64,000 bases of DNA from Edaphobacter modestus (GTDB taxonomy: Bacteria > Acidobacteriota > Terriglobia > Terriglobales > Acidobacteriaceae), in NCBI RefSeq assembly GCF_004217555.1, contig NZ_SHKW01000001.1, positions 620,001 through 684,000 of the forward strand. The letters are read 5' to 3'. Positions within the stretch are counted from its first letter, which is position 1. Each line of letters begins with the position of its first letter. The position numbers and the translations under genes were made by a program. Below are positions 27,394-35,988 of the stretch, one piece after another. The notes under the pieces were generated by a model. It made no database searches and was not told where the DNA came from. It saw nothing but the letters and a program-made list of their open reading frames with translations.

Positions 27394-29085
27394 ATGCTGC
27401 TCGAGTTACGTGCGGAAAACTATGCTGTGATCGACCGGGCTGTCGCCAGCTTCGGGCCGGGGCTGAACCTGATGACGGGCGAGACCGGAGCGGGTAAGTC
27501 GATTCTGATCGACGCGCTGCAGATGCTGCTGGGCGGAAAGGCCTCCTCGGACGTGGTGCGGCATGGGGAAGAGAAGGCCATTGTCTCGTGCATCTTCGAG
27601 ATGACGCGGGGGGCCGGGGCGGTTCTCGAGACCAATGGGATCGATCCAGAAGGAGATGAGGTTCTTATTCGCCGTGAGATTGGAGCGAACGGCAAGGGAC
27701 GGGTCTTCATTAACAACCAACCGGCGACGGTGGCCGTGCTGAAGCAGCTTGCTCCGGAGCTGGCGCTGGTTCACTCGCAGGGCGAGACGATGGGAGCCTT
27801 CGACCAGGCACAGCAGAGGGCGCTGCTCGACCGCTTCGGAGAGATTTCGACGGACACGGTAGCCGAAGCTTACGCTACGTGGCGGCAGACGACAGCGAGG
27901 CTTGCGGAACTGGAGGCTGATGAGCAGGATCGCCTGCGTATGGCAGACCTTTGGCGATTTCAGACGAAGGAGATCGCACAGGCAGGACTGACGGCGGAGG
28001 ATGAGGATACACAGCTCGAGGGAGAGAAGCGCGTCCTGGCGAACTCTGAACGGGTGTATACGGCGGCGATGAGCGCGCATGAGCTGCTGTATGAGAGCGA
28101 GAACTCCGCGGAGACGACGCTGGGCGCCGCGTTGAAGCATGTGGAGGATCTGGCGCGGTTCGATGCGCGGTTTCAGGCTGCGGCGCAACAGCTGGGGACG
28201 GCAAAGGCGACGGTCGAGGATGTGGACGCCGAGGTAAGAGAGTTCGCGGAGAACATGAACGCGGCGCCGGGGCGGCTCGAGGAGATTGAGGATCGCCTGG
28301 CAGCGCTGGACCGGCTGAAACGGAAGTACGGCCAGACACTGGCTGAGGTCATGGCGTTTGGAGACGAGGCTGCGCGGAAGCTGGCTGAGGTCGATAACCG
28401 CGAGGCCCTGCTGGAAGAGCTGGAGGCAAAACAGGAGAGGGATGCGGCGGCTTATCGCGAATCGGCGAGCAAGGTGACGGCCGCACGGCGGGACGCGGCA
28501 AAGCGTCTTGAGAAGCTGGCAGTGGGGCAGATTAACGATCTGGCGATGAGTACGAGATTTGAAGTCAGGGTGAGTCCGGAGGAGACGCAGACGGGCTGGA
28601 CGTCGCATGGATGGGACCAGGTGGAGTACCGGATTGCAACCAATGCAGGTGAGCCGTTGAAGCCGCTCGATGAGATCGCTTCAGGGGGCGAGATGTCGCG
28701 GGTGATGCTTGCGTTGAAGGTAACGGTCGAGGAGGGAGTGCAGGGTGGTGGAAAGAAGAAGAAGGCACCGTTGCCGCGGACCCTGGTCTTCGATGAGATC
28801 GATATCGGGATCGGCGGCCGGGCCGCCGAGGCCGTAGGCAGAAAGCTGAAGACGCTGTCGCGTGGGCAGCAGGTGTTGTGCATCACTCACCTGCCGCAGA
28901 TTGCGGCGTTTGCGGACCAGCATTTTCTGATCGAAAAGACGGAGAAACGTGGACGGACACAGACGGAGATCCGGAAGATGGATGACGCGGAGCGCGCGCA
29001 GGAGATCGCCCGGATGCTGAGTGGAGAGAAGCTGACGGAGACGAGCCTGAAACATGCCGAACATCTGTTGGAGATGAGCCGCTGA
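27394..29085 (+). CDS. recN: DNA repair ATPase RecN
   Basis: A 563-residue SMC-like protein that acts early in recombinational repair of double-strand breaks. Walker A GETGAGKS lies at residues 29-36. It is followed by DALQMLLGG and IRREIGANGKGRVFINNQPATV. Two coiled-coil arms flank the middle. The C-terminal half has the signature loop ASGGEMSRVMLALK, Walker B TLVFDEIDIGIGG and HLPQIAAFAD. The start has an AGGGA site. Length is normal. It appears monocistronic; the small metallothionein gene follows after 88 nt. Confidence 0.96.
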   Translation: MLLELRAENYAVIDRAVASFGPGLNLMTGETGAGKSILIDALQMLLGGKASSDVVRHGEEKAIVSCIFEMTRGAGAVLETNGIDPEGDEVLIRREIGANGKGRVFINNQPATVAVLKQLAPELALVHSQGETMGAFDQAQQRALLDRFGEISTDTVAEAYATWRQTTARLAELEADEQDRLRMADLWRFQTKEIAQAGLTAEDEDTQLEGEKRVLANSERVYTAAMSAHELLYESENSAETTLGAALKHVEDLARFDARFQAAAQQLGTAKATVEDVDAEVREFAENMNAAPGRLEEIEDRLAALDRLKRKYGQTLAEVMAFGDEAARKLAEVDNREALLEELEAKQERDAAAYRESASKVTAARRDAAKRLEKLAVGQINDLAMSTRFEVRVSPEETQTGWTSHGWDQVEYRIATNAGEPLKPLDEIASGGEMSRVMLALKVTVEEGVQGGGKKKKAPLPRTLVFDEIDIGIGGRAAEAVGRKLKTLSRGQQVLCITHLPQIAAFADQHFLIEKTEKRGRTQTEIRKMDDAERAQEIARMLSGEKLTETSLKHAEHLLEMSR

Positions 29086-29173
29086 TAGCAGGATCCTGTC
29101 CGCTTCACACATCTCTCCACGATGGAAAGGCATCCGAAATAGGCATTGACTGGCCCTCCGGAGGGGCCTAGCG

Positions 29174-29320
29174 ATGGCCAATACTCCCCAGAAATGTGCA
29201 AAGCAGGGTTGTAGCTGTATGGCACAGCCCGGCAGCAAATACTGCTCGACTCAATGCGAGGATTCGCGCAAGTTCATGACGCTGAGGTGCAACTGCGGAC
29301 ATCCTGATTGCGCGGGCTAG
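29174..29320 (+). CDS. Bacterial metallothionein (48 residues)
   Basis: This small gene starts at the ATG at 29174, with GGAGGGG about 9 nt upstream. The product has eight Cys (C8, C13, C15, C24, C28, C39, C41, C46) and one His (H43). It contains CSC, KYCSTQCED and RCNCGHPDCAG, the pattern of bacterial metallothioneins (SmtA/BmtA family), which bind zinc or cadmium through Cys-rich clusters in the cytoplasm. Its length is at the short end for the family. The ribosome site sits inside a GC-rich near-palindrome at 29152-29168, which could limit translation. No metal-sensor gene (SmtB/ArsR) is nearby. Confidence 0.85.
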   Translation: MANTPQKCAKQGCSCMAQPGSKYCSTQCEDSRKFMTLRCNCGHPDCAG

Positions 29321-29471
29321 CTTTGGAGTCGGATGTATTGAAAACAAACTATTTAGGTTCGTCCGGCTAACGGGTTGCGCGGGTGGACGACTGGCTCGGG
29401 GCTTGCCGTGGGGGTGTTGTTTGTGCACCAGATGTGGTTCACCTCAAGGCATCTTTCCCGCATGAACGGGG

Positions 29472-29477
29472 TATACT
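29472..29477 (+). promoter_or_regulatory. -10 box of ispH (leaderless start)
   Basis: TATACT ends 6 nt before the GTG start of ispH. No Shine-Dalgarno sequence is present, so transcription would begin at or next to the start codon. No good -35 box is seen. Confidence 0.5.
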
Positions 29478-29483
29478 CATCAA

Positions 29484-30497
29484 GTGACCACTACCATCCT
29501 CGATCCAGTTGCTGTAACCGAGAACGGCTCTTCCACGACAACCAAGCGCGTCCTTCTTCTCAAGCCCCGGGGCTTCTGCGCGGGAGTTGTGCGCGCAATC
29601 GATATCGTGCGGATTGCGCTGGAGACGTTTGGCGCACCGATCTACGTCCGTAAGGAGATCGTGCACAACAGTTACGTGGTCAACGATCTGGCGAAGAAGG
29701 GTGCGATCTTCGTCAATGAGCTCGATGAGGTTCCGGAAGGTGCACGGGTGATTTATTCGGCCCATGGCGTTTCTCCCGCAGTACGCCAGAGAGCGAAGGA
29801 CCGCGGACTGAAGGTCGTCGACGCGACCTGCCCACTGGTGACCAAGGTGCACGTCGAGGCGATCAAGTTTGCCAGGCAGGGGTATTCGCTGGTGCTGGTG
29901 GGGCATCGGGATCACGAAGAGGTCGAGGGAACGCAGGGTGAGGCTCCCGAGGTAACGCAGGTAGTCTCGACGGTGGAAGAGGTCGAGGCGCTGGTGGTCC
30001 CGGATCCGAACAAGGTAGCCTATCTGACCCAGACGACGCTCTCGCTCGATGAAGCGAAGTACATGATTGACGCCCTGAAGAAGAAGTTTCCGAATATCGT
30101 GGGTCCGCATGCGCAGGACATCTGCTACGCGACGGAGAATCGTCAGACGGCGGTGAAGAACGTAGCCCACGGGGCGGATGTAGTCCTGGTGGTGGGTTCA
30201 AGAAACAGTTCGAACTCCAACCGCCTGGTGGAGGTCTCGCAGAACCTGGGGACAAACTCTTACCTTATTGATAAGGCCGAAGATATACAGCCGGAATGGC
30301 TCGAAGATGCCAAGACTGTCGCCGTAACCGCCGGAGCGTCAGCGCCGGAGGTACTGGTTCAGGAGGTTGTTGGTTATCTGCAGACGAGAGGCTACGGCTC
30401 CGTTGACGAGGTTGAGGTGATGCCCGAGAATGTGCGCTTTGGTCTTCCGCCTGAGATCGTTCAGGCGATTGCCTCCGCACCTCAGCCTGCACAGTAG
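29484..30497 (+). CDS. ispH: 4-hydroxy-3-methylbut-2-enyl diphosphate reductase
   Basis: A 337-residue iron-sulfur enzyme that makes IPP and DMAPP in the last step of the MEP isoprenoid pathway. The three cluster cysteines are C32 in GFCAGV, C116 in ATCPLV and C214 in DICYAT. The catalytic Glu region is QTTLSLDE and the substrate motif is GSRNSSNSNRL. An ~20-residue Thr/Ser-rich N-terminal extension precedes the core. The GTG start is supported by a -10 box right before it. It heads the hopanoid block: squalene-hopene cyclase starts 56 nt after its stop, which links isoprenoid supply to hopanoid synthesis. Confidence 0.96.
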   Translation: MTTTILDPVAVTENGSSTTTKRVLLLKPRGFCAGVVRAIDIVRIALETFGAPIYVRKEIVHNSYVVNDLAKKGAIFVNELDEVPEGARVIYSAHGVSPAVRQRAKDRGLKVVDATCPLVTKVHVEAIKFARQGYSLVLVGHRDHEEVEGTQGEAPEVTQVVSTVEEVEALVVPDPNKVAYLTQTTLSLDEAKYMIDALKKKFPNIVGPHAQDICYATENRQTAVKNVAHGADVVLVVGSRNSSNSNRLVEVSQNLGTNSYLIDKAEDIQPEWLEDAKTVAVTAGASAPEVLVQEVVGYLQTRGYGSVDEVEVMPENVRFGLPPEIVQAIASAPQPAQ

Positions 30498-30553
30498 GCG
30501 GAGGCCTGGAAGCAGCCGTTCCTCCCCGCTTCAACGGTTTCAGAGAGTCACAG

Positions 30554-32578
30554 ATGATCAAAAGTTCCGATAACCCGCAGACGCCGAACCAGCCGCTGCA
30601 ACCGCGGTTCGGCAGGCTGGACCTTGGCCTCGACCAGGTTTTGGATGGCATTCGTCGCGCCACGGACTGGCTGCTGGGTCAACAACACGAAGATGGCTAT
30701 TGGTGTGGAGAGCTCGAAGCCGATGTGATGCTTGAGGCCGACTACATCTTTATGCACACGCTGCTTGGAACGGGCGAGCCCGGCAAAATGCAGCGAGCGC
30801 TGAACGAGATTTTGCGTCACCAGAACGAGGACGGAGGATGGAGTCTCTATCCCGGCGGTCCCTCGAATATCAACTATGGTGTGAAGTCTTACCTTGCCCT
30901 GAAGCTGATGGGATGGTCGAAGGATCATCCGGTTCTGGTAAAGGCTCGCGAGTGGGTTCTGGCCAACGGCGGCGTAGTGGAGTGCAACACCTTCACGAAG
31001 ATCTACCTCTGTGCGCTTGGTCAGTACGATTACGACGCGGTTCCGGCTGTCCCGCCGGAGATCGTTCTGTTCCCGAACTGGTTTTACTTCAATCTCTACG
31101 AGATCTCTTCCTGGTCGCGGGGAATCCTGGTTCCACTGTCGATCATTTACGCGAAGAAACCTTTCAAGAAGCTGGCGCCGGAGCAGGGAATCGAAGAGCT
31201 TTTCGCTGGCGGCCGCCAGAATGCGAATCTCCATCTCCGCTGGGACAAGAAGAATCCAGTGAGCTGGAGGAACTTCTTCCTGTTGACCGACAGGATGGTG
31301 CACTGGTTCGAGCGCGTACATATCCGCCCGCTGCGCACGATGGCGATTCGCCACGCCAAGGAGTGGATGCTGGAGCGTTTCGAGAAGTCCGATGGCCTGG
31401 GCGCAATCTATCCCGCCATGCTGAATTCCATCGTTGCTCTGCGATGCCTGGATTACTCCTTCGACGACCCGCAGATGATCCGCGCGATGGATGAGTTCGA
31501 AAAGCTGGGGATCGATTGTCCTGAGGGCACAGTGGAATATCCCACGCCAACCTTCCGGATGCAGCCGTGCTTCCCGCCCGTTTGGGATACCGCGCAGGCG
31601 ATCTACGCGCTTGGCGAGGCCGGGGTCCAGCGTGACGATCCACGGCTCCTCAAGGCCGCGGACTGGATTCTGTCGAAAGAGGTTCGAACCAAGGGAGACT
31701 GGGCCGAAAAGGTCAAGAATGTTGAGCCTGGAGGGTGGTACTTCGAGTTCAACAATGAGTTTTACCCGGATGTAGATGATACAGGCCAGGTTCTGCTTGC
31801 CCTGAGCTGCGTCGACAATCCTCGCGAGCGCTACCACTATGAAGTCTGCCAGAGAGCCTTGAACTGGATCTGGGCGATGCAGTGCAGGAACGGTGGATGG
31901 GCCAGCTTCGATAAAGACAACACCAAGATGATCTTCCAGTACATTCCCTTCGCCGACCATAATGCGATGCTCGACCCACCGACGGTCGATATTACGGGTC
32001 GCATGCTGGAGATGCTGGCGCAGTACGGATTTACCCGCAAGGATCCGAGAGTCGAAAAGGCAATCCAGTTCATCCTTAAAGATCAGGAGCCTGATGGAAG
32101 CTGGTTCGGCCGCTGGGGCGTCAATTACCTGTACGGCACGTTCCTTGTGCTGCGTGGCCTGGAGGCCATGGGCATGTGGAACCACGAGCCTGCCATCCAG
32201 CAGGCAGCCGAGTGGATTCGCATGGTGCAGAATACCGACGGAGGCTGGGGAGAGACCTGTGGAACCTACGATGACCCAAATCAACGGGGAATCGGGCCGA
32301 GTACACCCTCGCAGACGGCATGGGCGATTCTCGGCCTGCTGGCCGCAGGCGACACGCGCTCGGATTCGGTAGCCAAGGGAGTTCGCTGGCTGATTGAACG
32401 GCAGCATGAGGATGGAAGCTGGGATGAGTTGGTTCCGGGAAGAAATGGAGAGAGCTACTACACGGGAACAGGATTTCCCCGTGTGTTCTATCTGGGATAT
32501 CACCTGTACAAGCAGTATTTCCCGCTGCTGGCTTTGACGACGTATCAACGCGCGATGACGCGCGAGGCGGCCGAATAG
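30554..32578 (+). CDS. shc: Squalene-hopene cyclase
   Basis: A 674-residue monotopic membrane enzyme that cyclises squalene to hopene/diplopterol in one step. The catalytic DxDD motif is DVDD at residues 406-409, followed by TGQ. Several QW repeats are visible (QNEDGGWSLYPGG, QCRNGGWASFDKDN, QEPDGSWFGRWGVNY, QNTDGGWGETC, QHEDGSWDE). The family start LDQVLDGIRRATDWLLGQQHEDGYWCGEL is intact. Length and motifs match bacterial SHC (hpnF), so it should be active. It follows ispH and precedes hpnH in one transcript-like block with 40-56 nt gaps. Confidence 0.97.
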   Translation: MIKSSDNPQTPNQPLQPRFGRLDLGLDQVLDGIRRATDWLLGQQHEDGYWCGELEADVMLEADYIFMHTLLGTGEPGKMQRALNEILRHQNEDGGWSLYPGGPSNINYGVKSYLALKLMGWSKDHPVLVKAREWVLANGGVVECNTFTKIYLCALGQYDYDAVPAVPPEIVLFPNWFYFNLYEISSWSRGILVPLSIIYAKKPFKKLAPEQGIEELFAGGRQNANLHLRWDKKNPVSWRNFFLLTDRMVHWFERVHIRPLRTMAIRHAKEWMLERFEKSDGLGAIYPAMLNSIVALRCLDYSFDDPQMIRAMDEFEKLGIDCPEGTVEYPTPTFRMQPCFPPVWDTAQAIYALGEAGVQRDDPRLLKAADWILSKEVRTKGDWAEKVKNVEPGGWYFEFNNEFYPDVDDTGQVLLALSCVDNPRERYHYEVCQRALNWIWAMQCRNGGWASFDKDNTKMIFQYIPFADHNAMLDPPTVDITGRMLEMLAQYGFTRKDPRVEKAIQFILKDQEPDGSWFGRWGVNYLYGTFLVLRGLEAMGMWNHEPAIQQAAEWIRMVQNTDGGWGETCGTYDDPNQRGIGPSTPSQTAWAILGLLAAGDTRSDSVAKGVRWLIERQHEDGSWDELVPGRNGESYYTGTGFPRVFYLGYHLYKQYFPLLALTTYQRAMTREAAE

Positions 32579-32618
32579 GCTCGCTGGACTACAGATTTGT
32601 TTTGGGAGGAAGCCCCGA

Positions 32619-33749
32619 ATGGCCGTACCAATTTCGCAGGCCTGGACTGTTGCAACGTATGTCTTGAAGCAAAAGCTCAAAGGACAGAAGAGATATCCTC
32701 TGGTGCTGATGCTGGAGCCCTTGTTCCGCTGCAACCTGGCATGTGCGGGTTGCGGAAAGATTCAGTATCCGGCACACATTCTGAAATCGGAGCTGAGCCC
32801 GGAGGAGTGCTTCAGGGCAGTTGAAGAGTGCGGAACGCCGATGGTTTCGATTCCTGGTGGTGAGCCGCTCCTGCACCCGCAGATGCCGGAGATCGTCGCC
32901 GGTCTGGTTGCACGGAAGAAGTACGTCTATATGTGCACCAATGCGCTTCTGTTGAAGGAGAAGCTGCATCTGTTCAAACCGTCAAAGTATCTCTCGTTTT
33001 CTGTCCACGTGGACGGCGAGAAGGAGCATCACGACTTTTCGGTGTGCCGCGAGGGCGGCCACGATATCGCGATGGAGGGAATCCGCGCAGCAGTGGCTGC
33101 AGGCTTCCGCGTTACGACCAACACGACACTGTTCGACGGTGCCGACCCCAACAGCGTGCGCCGGCACTTCGATCAGTTGATGGAAGCTGGCGTCGAGAGC
33201 ATGATGGTCTCGCCCGGCTACACCTATGACAAGGCCCCCGACCAGAACCACTTCCTCGGAAAGGCCAAGTCGCGCAAGCTCTTTCGCGCCATTCTGTCGA
33301 ACCGGAAGAAAGCGTGGGAGTTCAACACCCACCCTCTCTTCGCCGAGTTCCTGATGGGCAAGCAGAACTTCGAGTGCACTCCCTGGGGAATGCCAACGTT
33401 CTCCATCTTTGGTTGGCAGAAGCCCTGCTATCTTCTTCAGGACGGCTACGCCGACTCTTTCACGGAGCTGATGGAGACGACCAACTGGGACAACTACGGC
33501 GCCAAGAGCGGGAACCCGCAATGCGCCAACTGCATGGTTCACTCGGGTCACGAGGCCTCGGCGGTCGATTACAACTTCGGCTCGCTGAAGGGTTTTCTCC
33601 TCACGGCAAAGAAGTACATGTCCCCCTCGCTCTACCCGGATGTCGAAGCTGAAAAGCTGCTGAACGAGTGGAAGCCAGCTCACGCTATGCCGCTGGTCCA
33701 GATCGAGAGTGCGACGAACAATCAACTTGAGCCGGTCTCGGGAGATTAG
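32619..33749 (+). CDS. hpnH: Adenosyl-hopene transferase, radical SAM
   Basis: A 376-residue radical SAM enzyme that joins the adenosyl group to diploptene, giving adenosylhopane, the first C35 hopanoid. The 4Fe-4S cluster motif is C38-x3-C42-x2-C45 (CNLACAGC). The SPASM-less core includes SIPGGEPLLHPQMPEI, SVHVDGEKEHHD and a C-terminal CMVHSGHEASAV block typical of HpnH. The start has GGGAGGAAG about 8 nt upstream. Only 5 nt separate its stop from the following 148-residue gene. Confidence 0.96.
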   Translation: MAVPISQAWTVATYVLKQKLKGQKRYPLVLMLEPLFRCNLACAGCGKIQYPAHILKSELSPEECFRAVEECGTPMVSIPGGEPLLHPQMPEIVAGLVARKKYVYMCTNALLLKEKLHLFKPSKYLSFSVHVDGEKEHHDFSVCREGGHDIAMEGIRAAVAAGFRVTTNTTLFDGADPNSVRRHFDQLMEAGVESMMVSPGYTYDKAPDQNHFLGKAKSRKLFRAILSNRKKAWEFNTHPLFAEFLMGKQNFECTPWGMPTFSIFGWQKPCYLLQDGYADSFTELMETTNWDNYGAKSGNPQCANCMVHSGHEASAVDYNFGSLKGFLLTAKKYMSPSLYPDVEAEKLLNEWKPAHAMPLVQIESATNNQLEPVSGD

Positions 33750-33754
33750 GTGCG

Positions 33755-34201
33755 ATGGCGACAGAGCAGCAGGAACATCTGAAGATCGAGCAGCTTCGTC
33801 AGCAGAGCGCCGACGAGATTGAAACTATCGCCGGACGCGAGAAGGAAAATCTCGAGGGCTGGATTCCGGATCTGGCGACGGATGCGGAGATCCGAGAAGC
33901 TCTGGAGAAAGCCTTCGACTATCGCGGTGACGTGACCATCACGCGCAAGGATGGAACAAAGGTAGAGGGCTATCTCTTCGACCGTCGCTCCGGGTCATCT
34001 CTCGCGGATTCCTTCGTCAGGTTGATTCCAACCGGCGACAAGACGAAGGTCAATGTGAGCTATGGCGACATTGCCGCGCTGGCATTCACAGGACGCGACA
34101 CGGCGGCGGGCAAGACCTTCGAGGCCTGGGTCAAGAAGTACTGGGAGAAGAAGGCAGCCGGGGAGAAAAATATCCAGATTGAGCCGGAGAAGCTGGACTA
34201 A
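33755..34201 (+). CDS. Conserved protein of unknown function inside the hopanoid operon
   Basis: A 148-residue soluble protein between hpnH and hpnA. The N-terminal ~45 residues are helical and charged (KIEQLRQQSADEIETIAGREKEN). The middle is beta-rich: FDYRGDVTITRKDGTKVEGYLFDRR, then DSFVRLIP, then VSYGDIAALAFTGRD. The end is a basic helix (TFEAWVKKYWEKKAAGE). The beta part resembles small Sm-like or SH3-like barrels, but that is only an impression. No signal peptide or membrane segment is present. Its position, 5 nt after hpnH and 59 nt before hpnA, suggests a role in hopanoid synthesis or delivery, perhaps as an accessory protein. I do not recognise a named family. Confidence 0.8.
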   Translation: MATEQQEHLKIEQLRQQSADEIETIAGREKENLEGWIPDLATDAEIREALEKAFDYRGDVTITRKDGTKVEGYLFDRRSGSSLADSFVRLIPTGDKTKVNVSYGDIAALAFTGRDTAAGKTFEAWVKKYWEKKAAGEKNIQIEPEKLD

Positions 34202-34260
34202 GGCCCTCCGAACCTCACAGCTTCGGAGGCGTCGCCCGGGCGACCGGGGAAAGATGACAC

Positions 34261-35271
34261 GTGCGCGTATTCATCACGGGAGCGACAGGCTTTGTAGGAT
34301 CCCATGTGGCCCAGAAGTATGCGGCCGAGGGTGCACAGCTTTGTCTTCTGACACGTAAGACCAGCAGACTTGAGGGGCTGGAAGGTTTGGACGCAGACAT
34401 TGTCACCGGCGACCTGCGGCAGCCAGAGGGCCTTCGCAGCGCGTTGACCGGATGCGATGCCCTGGTGCATGTAGCCGCTGATTACAGGCTGTGGGTGCGT
34501 GACCCGAAGGAGATGTACGCCGCGAACGTCGATGGCACCCGCGAGCTGTTACGGCTGGCCCGCGAGGTTGGCGTTGCACGTGTGGTCTATACGTCGAGCG
34601 TGGCGACGATGGGATTCAAGTCCGACGGCACGGTCGTGGATGAAGACACGCCTGTCTCGCTGGCGGACATGATCGGGCACTATAAGCGATCGAAGTTTCT
34701 GGGGGAGCAGGAGGCAATCAGGGCCGCTGTCGCGGGGCAGCATGTCATGATCCTGAATCCCACGACGCCCATAGGACCGGGAGATGCGAAGCCCACGCCG
34801 ACGGGAAGAATTATCGTCGACTTTCTGAACCGGAGATTTCCGGCATACGTAGATACGGGCCTGAACCTGGTCGATGTGGGTGAGGTTGCACGCATGCATG
34901 TCGTCGCACTGGATCGCGGAACTCCTGGCGAGCGATACATTCTTGGCGGAGAGAATCTTACGCTGAAACAGATTCTCGATCGCATGTCGGCGATCACGGG
35001 ATTGCCTTCCCCGACAAAGAAAGTACCTCATGCGGTGGCGATGGGCTTCGCGTTCTTCGACGAGATGATCACTGGAAGACTGCTGAAAAAAGAACCTCGC
35101 GCGACGGTCGAGGCCGTGCGGATGGGAAAGAAGATGATGTTTGCGTCTTCAGCCAGGGCGGAGCGGGAACTCGGATTCAAGGTGCTGCCAATCTACAATG
35201 CCCTGCGTTCGGCGATCGACTGGTTCGTAATGCATGGGTATGCTCATAGCTTCGATGGACCGAAGCTATGA
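34261..35271 (+). CDS. hpnA: Hopanoid-associated sugar epimerase
   Basis: A 336-residue short-chain dehydrogenase/reductase of the NAD-dependent epimerase type. The nucleotide motif GATGFVGSHV is at residues 7-16. The catalytic Y141-x3-K145 sits in HYKRSKFLGEQ. A Ser/Thr upstream in YTSSVATMG completes the triad. The sequence runs at family length for HpnA. The GTG start has a GGGAAAG site. Its exact substrate is not established. Its stop overlaps the next gene by 4 nt (ATGA), so the two are coupled. Confidence 0.92.
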   Translation: MRVFITGATGFVGSHVAQKYAAEGAQLCLLTRKTSRLEGLEGLDADIVTGDLRQPEGLRSALTGCDALVHVAADYRLWVRDPKEMYAANVDGTRELLRLAREVGVARVVYTSSVATMGFKSDGTVVDEDTPVSLADMIGHYKRSKFLGEQEAIRAAVAGQHVMILNPTTPIGPGDAKPTPTGRIIVDFLNRRFPAYVDTGLNLVDVGEVARMHVVALDRGTPGERYILGGENLTLKQILDRMSAITGLPSPTKKVPHAVAMGFAFFDEMITGRLLKKEPRATVEAVRMGKKMMFASSARAERELGFKVLPIYNALRSAIDWFVMHGYAHSFDGPKL

Positions 35272-35984
35272 GAGTGGGTATTATCGCTGCGCTTCCGGGT
35301 GAACTGAAGCCGCTGGTCCGAAACTGGGAGCGATACCGCTCCGGGGTGAAAGGGTTGTCGGTGTGGAGAACCACTCGCGAAGAGGATGAGCTGATCGCGG
35401 TCTGCGGCGGCATGGGCGCCAACGCAGCTCTACGCGCCTTTACGGCAGCGGAGTTTCTGGGCGCGCTTGATCTTGTTCTCTCGGTTGGATGGGCTGGAGC
35501 GTTGGCGCCGGAGATGAAGACCGGTGACTGTTACATTCCATCCGAGGTCATCGATGCACAGACAGGCGAACGCTTTCTGCTGACTGAGGGCAAGCGGAAG
35601 CTGCGATTGGTGACGACGCCACGTGTTGCAGATACGGAGGAGAAACGGCGGCTGAGTGAGAGCTATGGCGCTGCGCTTGTAGACATGGAGGCAGCAACTG
35701 TGGCTCGGCTGGCACAGATCCGGGGCGTGCCGTTCTGTTGCTTCAAGGCAGTCTCTGACGCTCCGGACGCGAAGTTGCCGGACCTGAATGGAGTTATTGA
35801 TACGCAGGGGCAGATGCAGATGCTGCCGTTCCTTGCATACGTTGCGGTAAGGCCGGGATTCTGGGGTTCGCTGCTGGAACTGGGGAAGAACAGCTCGGTC
35901 GCGGCTCGTGCGATCGCTGAAAACGTGAATCGATTTTTAATGGAAAAAGATGTCGAACGAACGAACCAGACGGGAGCGGTTTAG
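35268..35984 (+). CDS. hpnG: Hopanoid-associated nucleoside phosphorylase
   Basis: A 238-residue member of the purine nucleoside phosphorylase/MTA-SAH nucleosidase superfamily. HpnG removes adenine from adenosylhopane to yield (phospho)ribosylhopane. Family blocks are GIIAALPGELKPL at the start, CGGMGANAALRAF, LVLSVGWAGALAPEMKTGDCYIP, the substrate-binding LVDMEAATVARLAQ and FCCFKAVSDAPDAKLPDL with the catalytic Asp. The 4-nt overlap with hpnA indicates coupling. It stops just before the dehydrogenase gene. Confidence 0.9.
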   Translation: MRVGIIAALPGELKPLVRNWERYRSGVKGLSVWRTTREEDELIAVCGGMGANAALRAFTAAEFLGALDLVLSVGWAGALAPEMKTGDCYIPSEVIDAQTGERFLLTEGKRKLRLVTTPRVADTEEKRRLSESYGAALVDMEAATVARLAQIRGVPFCCFKAVSDAPDAKLPDLNGVIDTQGQMQMLPFLAYVAVRPGFWGSLLELGKNSSVAARAIAENVNRFLMEKDVERTNQTGAV

Positions 35985-35988
35985 ATCA

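Noticed and set aside
27406..28608. 400-codon minus-strand frame inside recN
   Set aside because: Arg/Leu-rich shadow of recN without any family features.
30548..32734. 728-codon frame on the minus strand opposite squalene-hopene cyclase
   Set aside because: The plus strand encodes an intact cyclase with DxDD and QW motifs; the antisense frame has no recognisable domain or start signal.
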